Part shown: positions 1-7,896 of the stretch, piece by piece
How positions within the stretch are numbered: the first letter of the stretch is position 1
Layout: each line of letters opens with the position of its first letter
NCBI GenBank assembly: GCA_900553785.1
Contig: USES01000014.1
Location: 1 to 25,453 of the forward strand
DNA from: an uncultured Clostridium sp.
Lineage (GTDB): Bacteria > Bacillota > Clostridia > TANB77 > CAG-465
Reading direction: 5' to 3'
DNA length: 25,453 bases
Made by a program: the position numbers and the translations under genes
Notes under the pieces: generated by a model
Seen by the model: the letters and a program-made list of their open reading frames with translations, nothing else
Database searches by the model: none
Told to the model about the DNA's origin: nothing

Positions 1-3
1 CAT
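1..3 (-). CDS. Start codon of a gene running off the left edge
   Basis: On the minus strand an ATG (positions 3 to 1) is preceded by AGGAGGT, with about ten bases between the AGGAGG core and the ATG. That is a strong Shine-Dalgarno arrangement for this genome. A good promoter lies further upstream (150-178). Only the initiation codon is inside the window, so nothing can be said about the product. The gene is divergent from glyA. Confidence 0.7.
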
Positions 4-149
4 TTAAAATTTACCTCCTGAAAGTTAATTTGAATTAAAATAATCTTTGAATAAAAATACGGAATAAAAAAATATATATGAAAAACCTCATATGAAAAAA
101 ATATATAAAAAATGTACTTGAACTCAAATTTTAGATTAAAACTTTAATT

Positions 150-178
150 ATTGTATATTTTATAATTTTTACTGTCAA
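150..178 (-). promoter_or_regulatory. Sigma-A promoter of the left-edge minus-strand gene
   Basis: Read on the minus strand, TTGACA (178-173) is separated by 17 bases from TACAAT (155-150). The hexamers match the vegetative consensus 6/6 and 5/6 at optimal spacing. Transcription would start near 143, giving an AT-rich leader of about 140 bases before the ATG at position 3. I saw no recognisable riboswitch or T-box in that leader. Confidence 0.7.
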
Positions 179-205
179 CATATTTTAAGATATTTATGAA
201 ATAAC

Positions 206-255
206 TTGTCGACAGTTTGCGACAAAAAAGTTTACTTTAGTGTAAGAAGTACACT
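206..255. promoter_or_regulatory. Two small dyads between divergent promoters
   Basis: In the 4-368 intergenic region two inverted repeats sit close together. TTGTCG (206-211) pairs with CGACAA (220-225), and its left part forms the perfect 8-base palindrome TGTCGACA (207-214). AGTGTA (239-244) pairs with TACACT (250-255) around a 5-base centre and is followed by six T. They lie between the two divergent promoters, where repressors often bind. The second could also be a weak stem with a T tail. No binding protein can be assigned. Apart from these and the two promoters, the region is AT-rich and featureless. Confidence 0.35.
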
Positions 256-313
256 TTTTTAATAGTAGTAATATCATCTTAACAGGTATTTTTCTTTTAA
301 ACCTTTAATATTA

Positions 314-342
314 TTGACTATACACTTTAACTTGTATATAAT
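314..342 (+). promoter_or_regulatory. Sigma-A promoter of glyA
   Basis: TTGACT (314-319) and TATAAT (337-342) are separated by exactly 17 bases. The predicted start near 349 gives a leader of only about 20 bases before the glyA ATG at 369, leaving no room for a riboswitch. The spacer contains a loose inverted repeat TATACA (319-324) / TGTATA (333-338), which could be a regulator site but is AT-rich enough to be chance. Confidence 0.8.
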
Positions 343-368
343 ATGAAAATAGAAAGAATGGTGGAAAT

Positions 369-1598
369 ATGGAATTAGACAATCTAAAAAAAGAAGACGA
401 AGAGTTATATGAATATATAAAAGAAGAAGAAAAAAGACAAAAAAATAATATTGAACTTATTGCATCAGAAAATTTTGTAAGTGATGCGGTACGTGAAGCA
501 GTAGGTAGTATATTAACAAATAAATATGCTGAAGGGTATCCAAGTGCCAGATATTATGGCGGTTGTGTAAATATAGATAAGGTAGAAGAGTTAGCAAGAA
601 AAAGAGCTTGCGAGTTGTTCGGGGCAGAACATGCAAACGTTCAACCACATAGCGGAAGCCAAGCTAATATGGCGGTATATACAGCAGTATTAAATGTAGG
701 AGATACTGTACTTGGAATGGACTTATCTAATGGTGGACACTTGACTCACGGAAGTTCAGTAAACTTTTCAGGTAAGTTATACCATTTTGTATCATATGGT
801 GTAAAAGAAGATGGATATATAGACTATGATGATGTACTAAAAAAAGCGGAAGAGTTTAAGCCAAAGCTAATTGTGGCTGGTGCTAGTGCATATCCAAGAA
901 CTATAGATTTTGCAAAATTTAGAGAAATTGCAGATAAGGTAGGGGCAATGCTTATGGTAGATATGGCACATATTGCTGGACTTGTTTGTACAGGTGAGCA
1001 TATGTCACCTGTTCCATATGCAGATTTTGTTACGACTACGACGCACAAAACACTTCGTGGACCTCGTGGTGGTATGATACTTTGCAAAGAAGAGTATGCT
1101 AAAAAAATAGATAAAGCAATTTTTCCTGGAATTCAAGGGGGACCACTAGAGCATGTTATAGCTGGAAAAGCAGTTTGCTTTAAAGAAGCTATGATGCCAG
1201 AATTTAAGGAATATATTCATCAGGTAGTAGTAAATTGTAAGGCTTTGGCAGAAGAATTAAAGAAATATGGTTTTAATCTTGTATCTGGTGGAACAGATAA
1301 TCACTTGATTTTGTTAGATTTAAGAAATAAAGGTATAACAGGAAAAGAAGCTACAGAAAGATTGGATAGTGTAGGAATTACTGTAAATAAAAATGCTGTG
1401 CCAAATGATCCAGAAAAACCAACTGTAACTAGTGGAATAAGAATAGGAACAGCAGCTGTTACAACTAAAGGCTTAGAGAAAGAAGATATGAAAGATTTAG
1501 CTTATGCTATAAGCCTTATGTTAGAAAAAGACTTAACAGATGAAAATATTAGTAAAGCAAAAGATTTAGTTGAAAAGCTACGTAGGAGGTACAAATAG
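369..1598 (+). CDS. glyA: Serine hydroxymethyltransferase
   Basis: This cytoplasmic, PLP-dependent enzyme interconverts serine plus tetrahydrofolate with glycine plus 5,10-methylene-tetrahydrofolate, the main source of one-carbon units. The protein has 409 residues, normal for the bacterial family. Visible family signatures are IELIASENF (residues 28-36), the YAEGYPSARYYGG block (53-65), QPHSGSQAN (92-100), DMAHIAGL (198-205) and the PLP-lysine motif TTTTHKTLRGPRGG, with Lys227 as the Schiff-base residue. The ATG at 369 follows GGTGG and lies about 20 bases after the predicted transcription start. The gene overlaps topA by one base, so the two are probably co-transcribed and coupled. Nothing appears truncated. 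Confidence 0.98.
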   Translation: MELDNLKKEDEELYEYIKEEEKRQKNNIELIASENFVSDAVREAVGSILTNKYAEGYPSARYYGGCVNIDKVEELARKRACELFGAEHANVQPHSGSQANMAVYTAVLNVGDTVLGMDLSNGGHLTHGSSVNFSGKLYHFVSYGVKEDGYIDYDDVLKKAEEFKPKLIVAGASAYPRTIDFAKFREIADKVGAMLMVDMAHIAGLVCTGEHMSPVPYADFVTTTTHKTLRGPRGGMILCKEEYAKKIDKAIFPGIQGGPLEHVIAGKAVCFKEAMMPEFKEYIHQVVVNCKALAEELKKYGFNLVSGGTDNHLILLDLRNKGITGKEATERLDSVGITVNKNAVPNDPEKPTVTSGIRIGTAAVTTKGLEKEDMKDLAYAISLMLEKDLTDENISKAKDLVEKLRRRYK

Positions 1599-3655
1599 TG
1601 GCTAAAAAATTAGTTATAGTTGAGTCACCATCAAAAGCCAAAACTATAAAAAAATACTTAGGAAAAGACTATGAGGTAATAGCATCTCAAGGACATATTA
1701 TAGATTTACCAGCAAGTAGATTTGCAGTGGATGTAGACAATGACTTTAAGCCTGAATATATTAAAATGAAAGGCAAAGCCAAAATTATAAAAGAGATTAA
1801 AGATGATGCTAAAGGTAAAGAGAAAGTTCTACTTGCTACCGACCCTGATCGTGAGGGAGAGGCAATAGCATGGCATTTAAGAAATGAACTTAAAATTCCA
1901 GAAAACGAAAAGTGTAGAATTGAATTTAATGAAATAACAGAGTCGGCAGTAAATGCAGCAGTAAAGAAACCTAGAATAATAGACCAAGATACTGTAAATG
2001 CACAACAAGCAAGAAGAATACTAGACAGAATAGTTGGATATAAATTGAGCCCTTTACTTTGGAAAAAAGTAAAGCGTGGACTTAGTGCAGGACGTGTGCA
2101 ATCAGCTGCTTTAAGAATAATAATGGACAGAGAAAAAGAAATTAGAGACTTTGTTCCTCAAGAGTATTGGAATTTGGATGTTTTACTTAAAAAGACGGGC
2201 GAAAGAAAACTTGTATATGCTAAGTTTTATGGGGACAAATACGGTAAAATAGACTTAAAGGAAGAAAAACAAGTAAAAGATATTGTAGACAAAATAAAAG
2301 GGAAAACGTACGTTGTAGAAAGCGTAAAAACTACAGAAAAATCTAAAAACCCACCACCTCCATTTACAACGTCATCACTTCAACAAGAAGCTTCAAGAAA
2401 GCTTGGCTTTGGTGTAAAGAAGACAATGATGGTAGCACAAAAGTTGTATGAAGCAGGGTTTATTACATATATGAGAACAGATTCTACTAGAATCTCTGAT
2501 GATGCAAGAAAAATGGCTGCATCATACATAACAGAAAAGTTTGGTAAAAAATATTATTTTAATAGAGTATATAAGACAAAAGAGAGTGCACAAGATGCAC
2601 ATGAAGCTATAAGGCCAACAAGACTAGGAATGGAAGTTTCACTTGAACGTGATGAACAAAGATTATATACTTTAATATTTAATAGATTTTTAGCAAGCCA
2701 AATGGCATCATGCATATATGATTTTACTAAAGTAGTACTTAATGTAGAAGATTATATATTTAATGCTACTGGAAGTGTAATTAAATTTGATGGTTTTATG
2801 GCACTATATACGGAGTCAAAAGACGAAAATTCGGAAGATGAATTAGACGATTTAAAAGATTTGCCAAGCCTTAGAGAAAAAGATGAACTACAAGAAGAAA
2901 AGTTAGGCTTTGAGCAAAAGTTTACTGAACCACCTGCGAGGTATACAGAGGCCAGTCTAGTAAAAGTAATGGAAGAAAAGGGAATAGGGCGTCCTAGTAC
3001 GTACGCACCAACAATATCTACCTTGCTAGATAGATTCTATGTAGATAAAGAAAATAAACATTTAATACCTACTGAACTTGGAGAAGTCGTAAATGATATT
3101 ATGACAAAATATTTTAAAGATATTGTAGATATTAAGTTTACGGCTCGTCTTGAAGACAAACTAGACGAAATAGCAGAGGGTAAACTTAACTATATTGCTA
3201 TGCTTCATGAATTCTATGGACCGTTTATGAAGAATTTAGATGAAGTAGGAGATAGCATAGAAAAAGTTAAACTTACAGAAAAAGAAACAGATGTTGTTTG
3301 TGAGTTCTGTGGTAGAAATATGGTTATAAAGCAAGGAAGATTTGGAGAGTTTTTGGCATGTCCAGGTTATCCTGAATGTAAAAATGCAAAGCCTATTCAA
3401 AATAGTATCCCAGAGCCATGCCCAAGATGTGGAGGAAAAGTTTTAATTAAAAAGACTAAAACTAAAAGAACATTTTATATATGTTCAAATAACACTAACG
3501 ATGAAAACAAGACTTGTGATTATATTTCTTGGAATAAACCAGGGCAAGAAGAAGCTAAACCTAAAAGGAGTGCTAAGACAGTAAAAAAAGTAACTAAAAA
3601 AACTACAAATAAGAAAACAACTACAAAAAAGAAATCTACTAAAACAAGGAAGTGA
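1598..3655 (+). CDS. topA: DNA topoisomerase I
   Basis: Type IA topoisomerase that relaxes negative supercoils through a 5'-phosphotyrosine intermediate. The 685-residue protein starts with the Toprim domain (IVESPSKAKTI, Glu9; TDPDREGE at 81-88 for metal binding). The catalytic tyrosine is Tyr291 in GFITYMRTDSTRIS. Two four-cysteine zinc fingers follow at the C terminus (Cys568/571/588/594 and Cys608/611/629/640). The last 35 residues are a Lys/Thr-rich basic tail. The start is GTG at 1598, with AGGAGG at 1584-1589, eight bases upstream; the GTG overlaps the last base of the glyA stop codon. Pairing of glyA with topA is not the most familiar arrangement, but both genes look intact. Confidence 0.98.
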   Translation: MAKKLVIVESPSKAKTIKKYLGKDYEVIASQGHIIDLPASRFAVDVDNDFKPEYIKMKGKAKIIKEIKDDAKGKEKVLLATDPDREGEAIAWHLRNELKIPENEKCRIEFNEITESAVNAAVKKPRIIDQDTVNAQQARRILDRIVGYKLSPLLWKKVKRGLSAGRVQSAALRIIMDREKEIRDFVPQEYWNLDVLLKKTGERKLVYAKFYGDKYGKIDLKEEKQVKDIVDKIKGKTYVVESVKTTEKSKNPPPPFTTSSLQQEASRKLGFGVKKTMMVAQKLYEAGFITYMRTDSTRISDDARKMAASYITEKFGKKYYFNRVYKTKESAQDAHEAIRPTRLGMEVSLERDEQRLYTLIFNRFLASQMASCIYDFTKVVLNVEDYIFNATGSVIKFDGFMALYTESKDENSEDELDDLKDLPSLREKDELQEEKLGFEQKFTEPPARYTEASLVKVMEEKGIGRPSTYAPTISTLLDRFYVDKENKHLIPTELGEVVNDIMTKYFKDIVDIKFTARLEDKLDEIAEGKLNYIAMLHEFYGPFMKNLDEVGDSIEKVKLTEKETDVVCEFCGRNMVIKQGRFGEFLACPGYPECKNAKPIQNSIPEPCPRCGGKVLIKKTKTKRTFYICSNNTNDENKTCDYISWNKPGQEEAKPKRSAKTVKKVTKKTTNKKTTTKKKSTKTRK

Positions 3656-3660
3656 GTTTT

Positions 3661-4536
3661 TTGAATTCAAATTCAAAGAATAATACAAGCGTTATAAAAA
3701 AAGTTGGAATACTTGGTATGACAGCAAATTTTGGCCTGCTTATTATGAAATTTTTAGCTGGGACAGTCTTTAAATCTCAAGCTTTAATTGCTGATGCTGT
3801 AAATAGTTTAGGGGATGTCATGTCCTCTTTGCTTACGTATGCTGGTGGAAAAATTTCGTCTGTCCCAGAGGACAATGACCACGAGTTTGGACATGGTAAA
3901 GCAGAATTTGTTGCATCATTTTTAATAGGAATATTAATGGTTGCAATGAGTGTAGATATGTTATACAAAAGCATAAAATCTATTATATATAAAGAATATT
4001 TTTCTTTTTCTGTACTTCTTGTAATAGTGCCATGTGTTACCATTTTAGTAAAACTATTTATGTATATATATGTTAAGAAAATAGGCAAAAAAGAAAGTTC
4101 TCTACTTATAACTGCCAACGCAGAAGACCACAAAAATGATGTTTTAATATCTCTTGGAGTTGTTATAGGAGTGGTATTTGGATACTTTGGTATATATTTT
4201 GTAGATGGAGTTGTAGGCTCTATAATTTCTTGTGTTATAGCAATTACTGGAGTAAAAATAATAGCAGAGTCTTACCAAGTGCTAATAGATAGGTGTATAG
4301 ACATTTCTAAAATGGAGGAAATAAAAAAGCAGATAGAGGTAATGGAAAATGTAAGACATGTAGATAGCATAAAGTCTAAACCTACAGGTGCACTTCATAT
4401 GTTGGTAGTAAAAATATCTGTAGACCCGAATATGACAGTCAGAGAAAGCCATAAAATAGCAGGAAAAATACGTGGAGAACTTACAAAAAGAGATGAAATA
4501 TATGATGTAATTGTTCATATAAATCCAGACGAATGA
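3661..4536 (+). CDS. Cation diffusion facilitator transporter
   Basis: Membrane antiporter of the CDF family, normally exporting Zn, Mn, Fe or related divalent cations in exchange for protons. The protein has 291-294 residues with about six predicted membrane segments. Metal-site residues are visible (numbered from GTG 3652): Asp48/Asn51/Asp55 in ADAVNSLGD, His77/His81 in the DHEFGHGKAE segment, and His160/Asp163 in EDHKND. A cytoplasmic C-terminal dimerisation domain follows (about 215-294, ending in IVHINPDE). The start is uncertain. GTG 3652 overlaps the topA stop by four bases but has AAGGA only one base away. TTG 3661 has the same AAGGA at about ten bases and is preferred here. Metal specificity cannot be read from the sequence. 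Confidence 0.93.
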   Translation: MNSNSKNNTSVIKKVGILGMTANFGLLIMKFLAGTVFKSQALIADAVNSLGDVMSSLLTYAGGKISSVPEDNDHEFGHGKAEFVASFLIGILMVAMSVDMLYKSIKSIIYKEYFSFSVLLVIVPCVTILVKLFMYIYVKKIGKKESSLLITANAEDHKNDVLISLGVVIGVVFGYFGIYFVDGVVGSIISCVIAITGVKIIAESYQVLIDRCIDISKMEEIKKQIEVMENVRHVDSIKSKPTGALHMLVVKISVDPNMTVRESHKIAGKIRGELTKRDEIYDVIVHINPDE

Positions 4537-4550
4537 GAGTATATTTAAAA

Positions 4551-4593
4551 ATGTGAAACAAAACGTGAAGATTTTTCCGAAAATGTTTCACAT
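4551..4593. repeat. 10-base inverted repeat upstream of a small membrane-protein gene
   Basis: ATGTGAAACA (4551-4560) and TGTTTCACAT (4584-4593) are perfect complements separated by 23 bases, and lie between the CDF gene and the next gene. The downstream ribosome-binding site (4599-4604) is outside the repeat. No T run follows, so it is not a standard terminator. It may be an operator with two half-sites or an mRNA stem-loop. Each arm contains an 8-base half of the chromosomal parS sequence, but in the wrong relative orientation. Confidence 0.5.
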
Positions 4594-4610
4594 AACATAG
4601 GAGGAAACAT

Positions 4611-4895
4611 ATGGCAAAGAGTAGTTGTATCAGTGCTAATACTATTCTTGGAATAGTGATAGCATGTATAAATATTGTACCACAGATAATGCCTTTTGAT
4701 ATTGGTATAGTTACGTGTGTATTAATCTTACTTTTTGATATTATGGCAATATTTTTGGCATTTGCTTTAGATTTGAATTATGCAAAAGTAAATAGGTTTA
4801 ATATAAAAGAAGTAATATCTTTTGTGGTACTACCACTTATTATTCCAACTGTTACTTTTGAAGTTATTTATACTATATATTTAATATTCAAATAA
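4611..4895 (+). CDS. Small integral membrane protein of unknown function
   Basis: I do not recognise this 94-residue protein. It has three predicted hydrophobic segments (about residues 9-27, 31-54 and 67-92) joined by short polar loops. No catalytic motif, signal peptide or conserved cysteine pair is visible. A perfect AGGAGG (4599-4604) lies six bases before the ATG, so translation is likely efficient. It is read in the same direction as the CDF gene, 74 bases downstream, with a long inverted repeat in the gap. It ends just before a strong bidirectional terminator. Confidence 0.75.
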   Translation: MAKSSCISANTILGIVIACINIVPQIMPFDIGIVTCVLILLFDIMAIFLAFALDLNYAKVNRFNIKEVISFVVLPLIIPTVTFEVIYTIYLIFK

Positions 4896-4897
4896 AA

Positions 4898-4936
4898 ACT
4901 AGAAAGTCACGTGGTTAAATCTCGTGACTTTCTAGT
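4898..4936. terminator. Bidirectional Rho-independent terminator
   Basis: A perfect 14-base stem, ACTAGAAAGTCACG (4898-4911) with CGTGACTTTCTAGT (4923-4936), encloses an 11-base loop. It is T-rich on both sides: TTATTTTT at 4943-4950 for the plus strand, and TTTTATTT reading leftward on the minus strand. It lies between the convergent small membrane-protein gene and the AbrB-type gene and probably ends both transcripts. Confidence 0.9.
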
Positions 4937-4942
4937 ACTAAA

Positions 4943-5188
4943 TTATTTTTGAGTTGTAATTTTGTCTATGCATTTTTGGCATACACACTTATCTTTGAAT
5001 TTAGTAGTATTTTTTGTACTTCCACAGAATACACAAGAAATTTCATATTTTTTAAGTATAATGTTTTCTCCTTCAGTAAATATTTCTACAGCATCATTAT
5101 CTGTAAGTTCTAAAGTTTTTCTAAGCTCTATAGGTAGTACTATTCTTCCTAAGTTATCTAGTTTTCTAACTATTCCAGTTGCTTTCAC
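4943..5188 (-). CDS. AbrB-type regulator with a C-terminal zinc ribbon
   Basis: An 81-residue DNA-binding protein. Residues 1-47 form the AbrB/SpoVT-type swapped-hairpin domain, with the signature ATGIVRKLDNLGRIVLPIEL near the N terminus. The C-terminal 30 residues carry CVFC (Cys52, Cys55) and CVCQKC (Cys68, Cys70, Cys73), which look like a small zinc ribbon in place of the usual AbrB C-terminal multimerisation segment. Such proteins commonly act as transition-state or stationary-phase regulators; the targets here are unknown. The start is GTG at 5188, with GAGGTGAT five bases upstream. It is a single-gene unit with its own promoter and a shared terminator. Confidence 0.9.
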   Translation of the reverse strand: MKATGIVRKLDNLGRIVLPIELRKTLELTDNDAVEIFTEGENIILKKYEISCVFCGSTKNTTKFKDKCVCQKCIDKITTQK

Positions 5189-5209
5189 GCTACATCACCT
5201 CATGCATAT

Positions 5210-5238
5210 AATATAACATATTAGTTTCAAAAACACAA
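5210..5238 (-). promoter_or_regulatory. Possible promoter of the AbrB-type gene
   Basis: On the minus strand, TTGTGT (5238-5233) and TATATT (5215-5210) are 17 bases apart. The -35 is a weak match and the -10 fair. The predicted start near 5203 is close to the GAGGTGAT ribosome-binding site, giving a very short leader. Confidence 0.4.
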
Positions 5239-5276
5239 CCTATAGTTTAGTTAATAGATAAACACTATTGGCGTTA

Positions 5277-5765
5277 TTAATGATGATATGTTTCATTATT
5301 GTTAATTTTAAAACTTCTAAATAATTGCTCAAGTAAGAACACTCTAATAAGTTGGTGAGGGAATGTAAGTTTTGAAAATGATATTACATCGTGTGCTAAA
5401 GCTTTTACGCTGGTACTTAAACCTAAACTTCCACCTATTATAAATATAATAGTGGAGTGGCCAGAAGTTGGAATGTTATTTAATTTTTTAGCAAATGATA
5501 CAGAGTCATATTCTGTACCATTTTCATCCATAACAAAAATATATGGATTGTTTATGTTCTGCAGTTTTGAAATAATAAGAGAAGCTTCTTTAGATTTTAC
5601 TTGATTAGTAATAGCGTCGTTAAGATTTGATGGAAGACTTTCATCTTTTAATACAGTTGTTTCAATTTTGCAATATTTTGAAAGCCTTTTAATATATTCA
5701 TCATTCATCTCTTTTAGATATTTTTCCTTATAATCTCCTACACAGATTATTTTAATGTTTATCAT
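5277..5765 (-). CDS. rlmH: 23S rRNA (pseudouridine1915-N3)-methyltransferase RlmH
   Basis: SPOUT-class methyltransferase that methylates pseudouridine 1915 in helix 69 of 23S rRNA using S-adenosylmethionine, acting on assembled ribosomes. The 162-residue length is typical. The knot region is visible: FIIGGSLGLS (108-117), then KLTFPHQLIRVFLLEQLFR (132-150). The protein ends in ETYHH, where most relatives end in YHK; this is a conservative change at the substrate-binding tail. Its ATG overlaps the walJ stop by four bases (ATGA), so it is translationally coupled. Together with walJ and murA it forms an operon on the minus strand. The rlmH/walJ pairing is also seen in the walRK region of Bacillus. 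Confidence 0.96.
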   Translation of the reverse strand: MINIKIICVGDYKEKYLKEMNDEYIKRLSKYCKIETTVLKDESLPSNLNDAITNQVKSKEASLIISKLQNINNPYIFVMDENGTEYDSVSFAKKLNNIPTSGHSTIIFIIGGSLGLSTSVKALAHDVISFSKLTFPHQLIRVFLLEQLFRSFKINNNETYHH

Positions 5766-6556
5766 AAAGTATACACCTCACTAGAAAAATCCCTTGTAGC
5801 TACATGAATATTAAATTCATCAGGATTAAATCCATTATTCTTCAATATATTATTCACTTCAAACAAGGCTTGATCAGCGTTATTGTTATTAAGGCTAATG
5901 TGCCCAAGTATAAAATCCCTTTTACCATCTCTTGCTAGGCTTAGTATGATGCTACTTGTATCTACATTAGATAGATGCCCGGTATCGCTTTGAATTCGCA
6001 TCTTGGTAGCAAATGGATATGGACCATACATGAGAAGGTTTGGGTCATAGTTTGCTTCTATAACAGATAAATCTGAAGATTTTAAACATTCATAAGTATT
6101 TTGATCCACATATCCCAAATCAGTTGCAATAGTTACAGTTTTATTATCGCAAGAGATTTTATATCCCACTGGCATAACTGCATCGTGGGATACTTTAAAT
6201 GGTAAAATAATAAAGTCTTTAATTTGGAACTCTTCATCGTATTTTACATCTACAAATTTAGGTTTGGTTTCTAATATTGAAAAATATTTATCATATATTG
6301 CTTCATATGTTTTAGAGGTAGTATAAATTGGAACAGAGCACATTTTCATCATTCTTGAAAGTCCTCGTGTGTGGTCTACATGTTCATGAGTTACAAGAAT
6401 GGCATCAATTGAGGCTATATCTACTCCTAAAGATTTTAGCCCGTCTCTAGCAGCTTTATATGTAACACCAAAATCTACTAAAATTTTTGCATTAGAGCTT
6501 TGGACTAAATACATATTTCCAGAACTACCACTAAAAAGTGGATAAAATTTAAGCAT
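5762..6556 (-). CDS. walJ: MBL-fold metallohydrolase of the WalJ/YycJ family
   Basis: Metallo-beta-lactamase-fold protein, 264 residues. The metal-binding motif THEHVDH gives His57, His59, Asp61 and His62. Further likely ligands lie in SHDAVMPVGY, ATDLGY and LGHISLNN. In Bacillus the family member WalJ (YycJ) is linked to coordination of cell wall synthesis, replication and division, but its substrate is not firmly known. The open frame extends 29 codons upstream, but the start is placed at the ATG 6556-6554. It has AGGAG six bases away, begins with the family N-terminus MLKFYPLFSGSSGN, and removes an overlap with murA. It leaves 13 bases after the murA stop and overlaps rlmH by four bases. 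Confidence 0.94.
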   Translation of the reverse strand: MLKFYPLFSGSSGNMYLVQSSNAKILVDFGVTYKAARDGLKSLGVDIASIDAILVTHEHVDHTRGLSRMMKMCSVPIYTTSKTYEAIYDKYFSILETKPKFVDVKYDEEFQIKDFIILPFKVSHDAVMPVGYKISCDNKTVTIATDLGYVDQNTYECLKSSDLSVIEANYDPNLLMYGPYPFATKMRIQSDTGHLSNVDTSSIILSLARDGKRDFILGHISLNNNNADQALFEVNNILKNNGFNPDEFNIHVATRDFSSEVYTL

Positions 6557-6569
6557 TGTTGTCTCCTTT

Positions 6570-7835
6570 TTATGTATCACTTTCTGCGTAAGATATATCT
6601 GCTCCAATTGATTTAAATTTTTCAACGATATTTTCGTATCCACGTTCTATATGTTGTATATCATGGATTTCAGTATATCCCTTTGCCATTAGACCAGCAA
6701 TTATCATAGCAGCACCAGCTCTTAAATCTAATGATTTAACAGGAGAGCCAAATAATTCTTCAACCCCAGTTACCATAGCAGTTCTGTCGTGAAAGTTAAT
6801 ATTTGCACCCATTTTTACGAGTTCGGCAGTATATTGGAATCTAGATTCCCAAATGCTTTCTACTACCATACTACTACCTGTAGCAAGTGTTAGATAAGTT
6901 GCAAATTGTGGTTGCATATCTGTAGGAAAACCAGGATATGGTTGAGTTTTAATATTAACTGGTTTTGGTCTGTTAGACATAGTTACTCTTACGTAATCTT
7001 CTCCCTCTGTTACAGTTGCACCTGACTCAATAAGTTTTGCTGTTATTGGTTCAAGGTGACGAGGAATACAATTCTTAATCAAAAGATCACCTTGTGTTGC
7101 GGCAGCAGCAACCATAAATGTACCGGCTTCTATTTGGTCAGGTATTATTGCATAGCTTGAAGTTTGTTTAAGTTCTTTTACACCAGTTATTCTTATTACA
7201 TCTGTACCAGCGCCTTTGATTTTAGCTCCAAGTGAATTTAAGAAGTTTGCGACATCTACAACATGAGGCTCTTTTGCACAGTTTTCTATAGTGGTTACTC
7301 CATCAGCTAAAGTTGCTGCTAGTATTGCATTTATTGTAGCACCTACAGTCACGACATCAAAAAATATAGGAGCGGCAACAAGTTTTTTTGTGTTTGCATA
7401 AACATTTCCGTGTCTTACAATTACATTTGCACTTAAAGCTTCAAATGCACGAATGTGCTGATCTATAGGGCGCGAACCTATATTGCACCCTCCTGGTAAG
7501 CTTATTTGGGCAGTTCCAAACCTACCAAGTAAAGCACCTAAAAGGTAATATGATGCTCTGAATTTACTGGTTAAATTATACGGTGCTTTAGTAGTTGTAA
7601 TTTCAGTATTATCTACTATTATTTCGTTTTCAGATATGTATTCTATTTTTGAACCCAAGCTTTCTAGTATTTCAATAAATGCCCTTATGTCTGATATATT
7701 TGGAACATTTTCAAGGTGACATTTCCCTTTTACTAGAAGTGTAGCTGGAAGTATTGCAACGGCAGCATTTTTTGCGCCAGAAACCATGACTTCACCATTC
7801 AGATGGCAAGGCCCATTGATAACTATGTTTTTCAT
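6570..7835 (-). CDS. murA: UDP-N-acetylglucosamine 1-carboxyvinyltransferase
   Basis: First committed step of peptidoglycan precursor synthesis: transfers enolpyruvate from PEP to UDP-GlcNAc in the cytoplasm. The 421-residue protein shows the EPSP-synthase-like double domain. Lys22 sits in SGAKNAA, and the catalytic cysteine is Cys117 in LPGGCNIGSRPIDQH, the position targeted by fosfomycin; a Cys there predicts sensitivity at the target level. The start is the ATG at 7835, giving MKNIVINGP, preceded by AAGGGGG. The longer open frame to 7928 would run through the promoter and lacks family similarity. Many Firmicutes have two murA copies; which one this is cannot be decided here. It is the first gene of the murA-walJ-rlmH operon. 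Confidence 0.97.
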   Translation of the reverse strand: MKNIVINGPCHLNGEVMVSGAKNAAVAILPATLLVKGKCHLENVPNISDIRAFIEILESLGSKIEYISENEIIVDNTEITTTKAPYNLTSKFRASYYLLGALLGRFGTAQISLPGGCNIGSRPIDQHIRAFEALSANVIVRHGNVYANTKKLVAAPIFFDVVTVGATINAILAATLADGVTTIENCAKEPHVVDVANFLNSLGAKIKGAGTDVIRITGVKELKQTSSYAIIPDQIEAGTFMVAAAATQGDLLIKNCIPRHLEPITAKLIESGATVTEGEDYVRVTMSNRPKPVNIKTQPYPGFPTDMQPQFATYLTLATGSSMVVESIWESRFQYTAELVKMGANINFHDRTAMVTGVEELFGSPVKSLDLRAGAAMIIAGLMAKGYTEIHDIQHIERGYENIVEKFKSIGADISYAESDT

Positions 7836-7896
7836 ATATATAATCCCCCTTAAATACGATACAGGTGTATTTATATTTTGTTTGTTTTGTACCTGT

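Noticed and set aside
4..368. Riboswitch or T-box leader before glyA
   Set aside because: The glyA promoter ends at 342, leaving a leader of about 20 bases, too short for such elements. No T-box or glycine-aptamer pattern was seen in the rest of the region on either strand.
4551..4593. A parS site for chromosome segregation
   Set aside because: The half-sites GTGAAACA and TGTTTCAC are in the reverse order and 23 bases apart; parS needs them fused as TGTTTCAC then GTGAAACA. No intact site is present.
6557..6643. 29-residue N-terminal extension of WalJ into murA
   Set aside because: It overlaps the murA C-terminus in another frame. ATG 6556 has a good ribosome-binding site and gives the family N-terminus MLKFYPLFSGSSGN.
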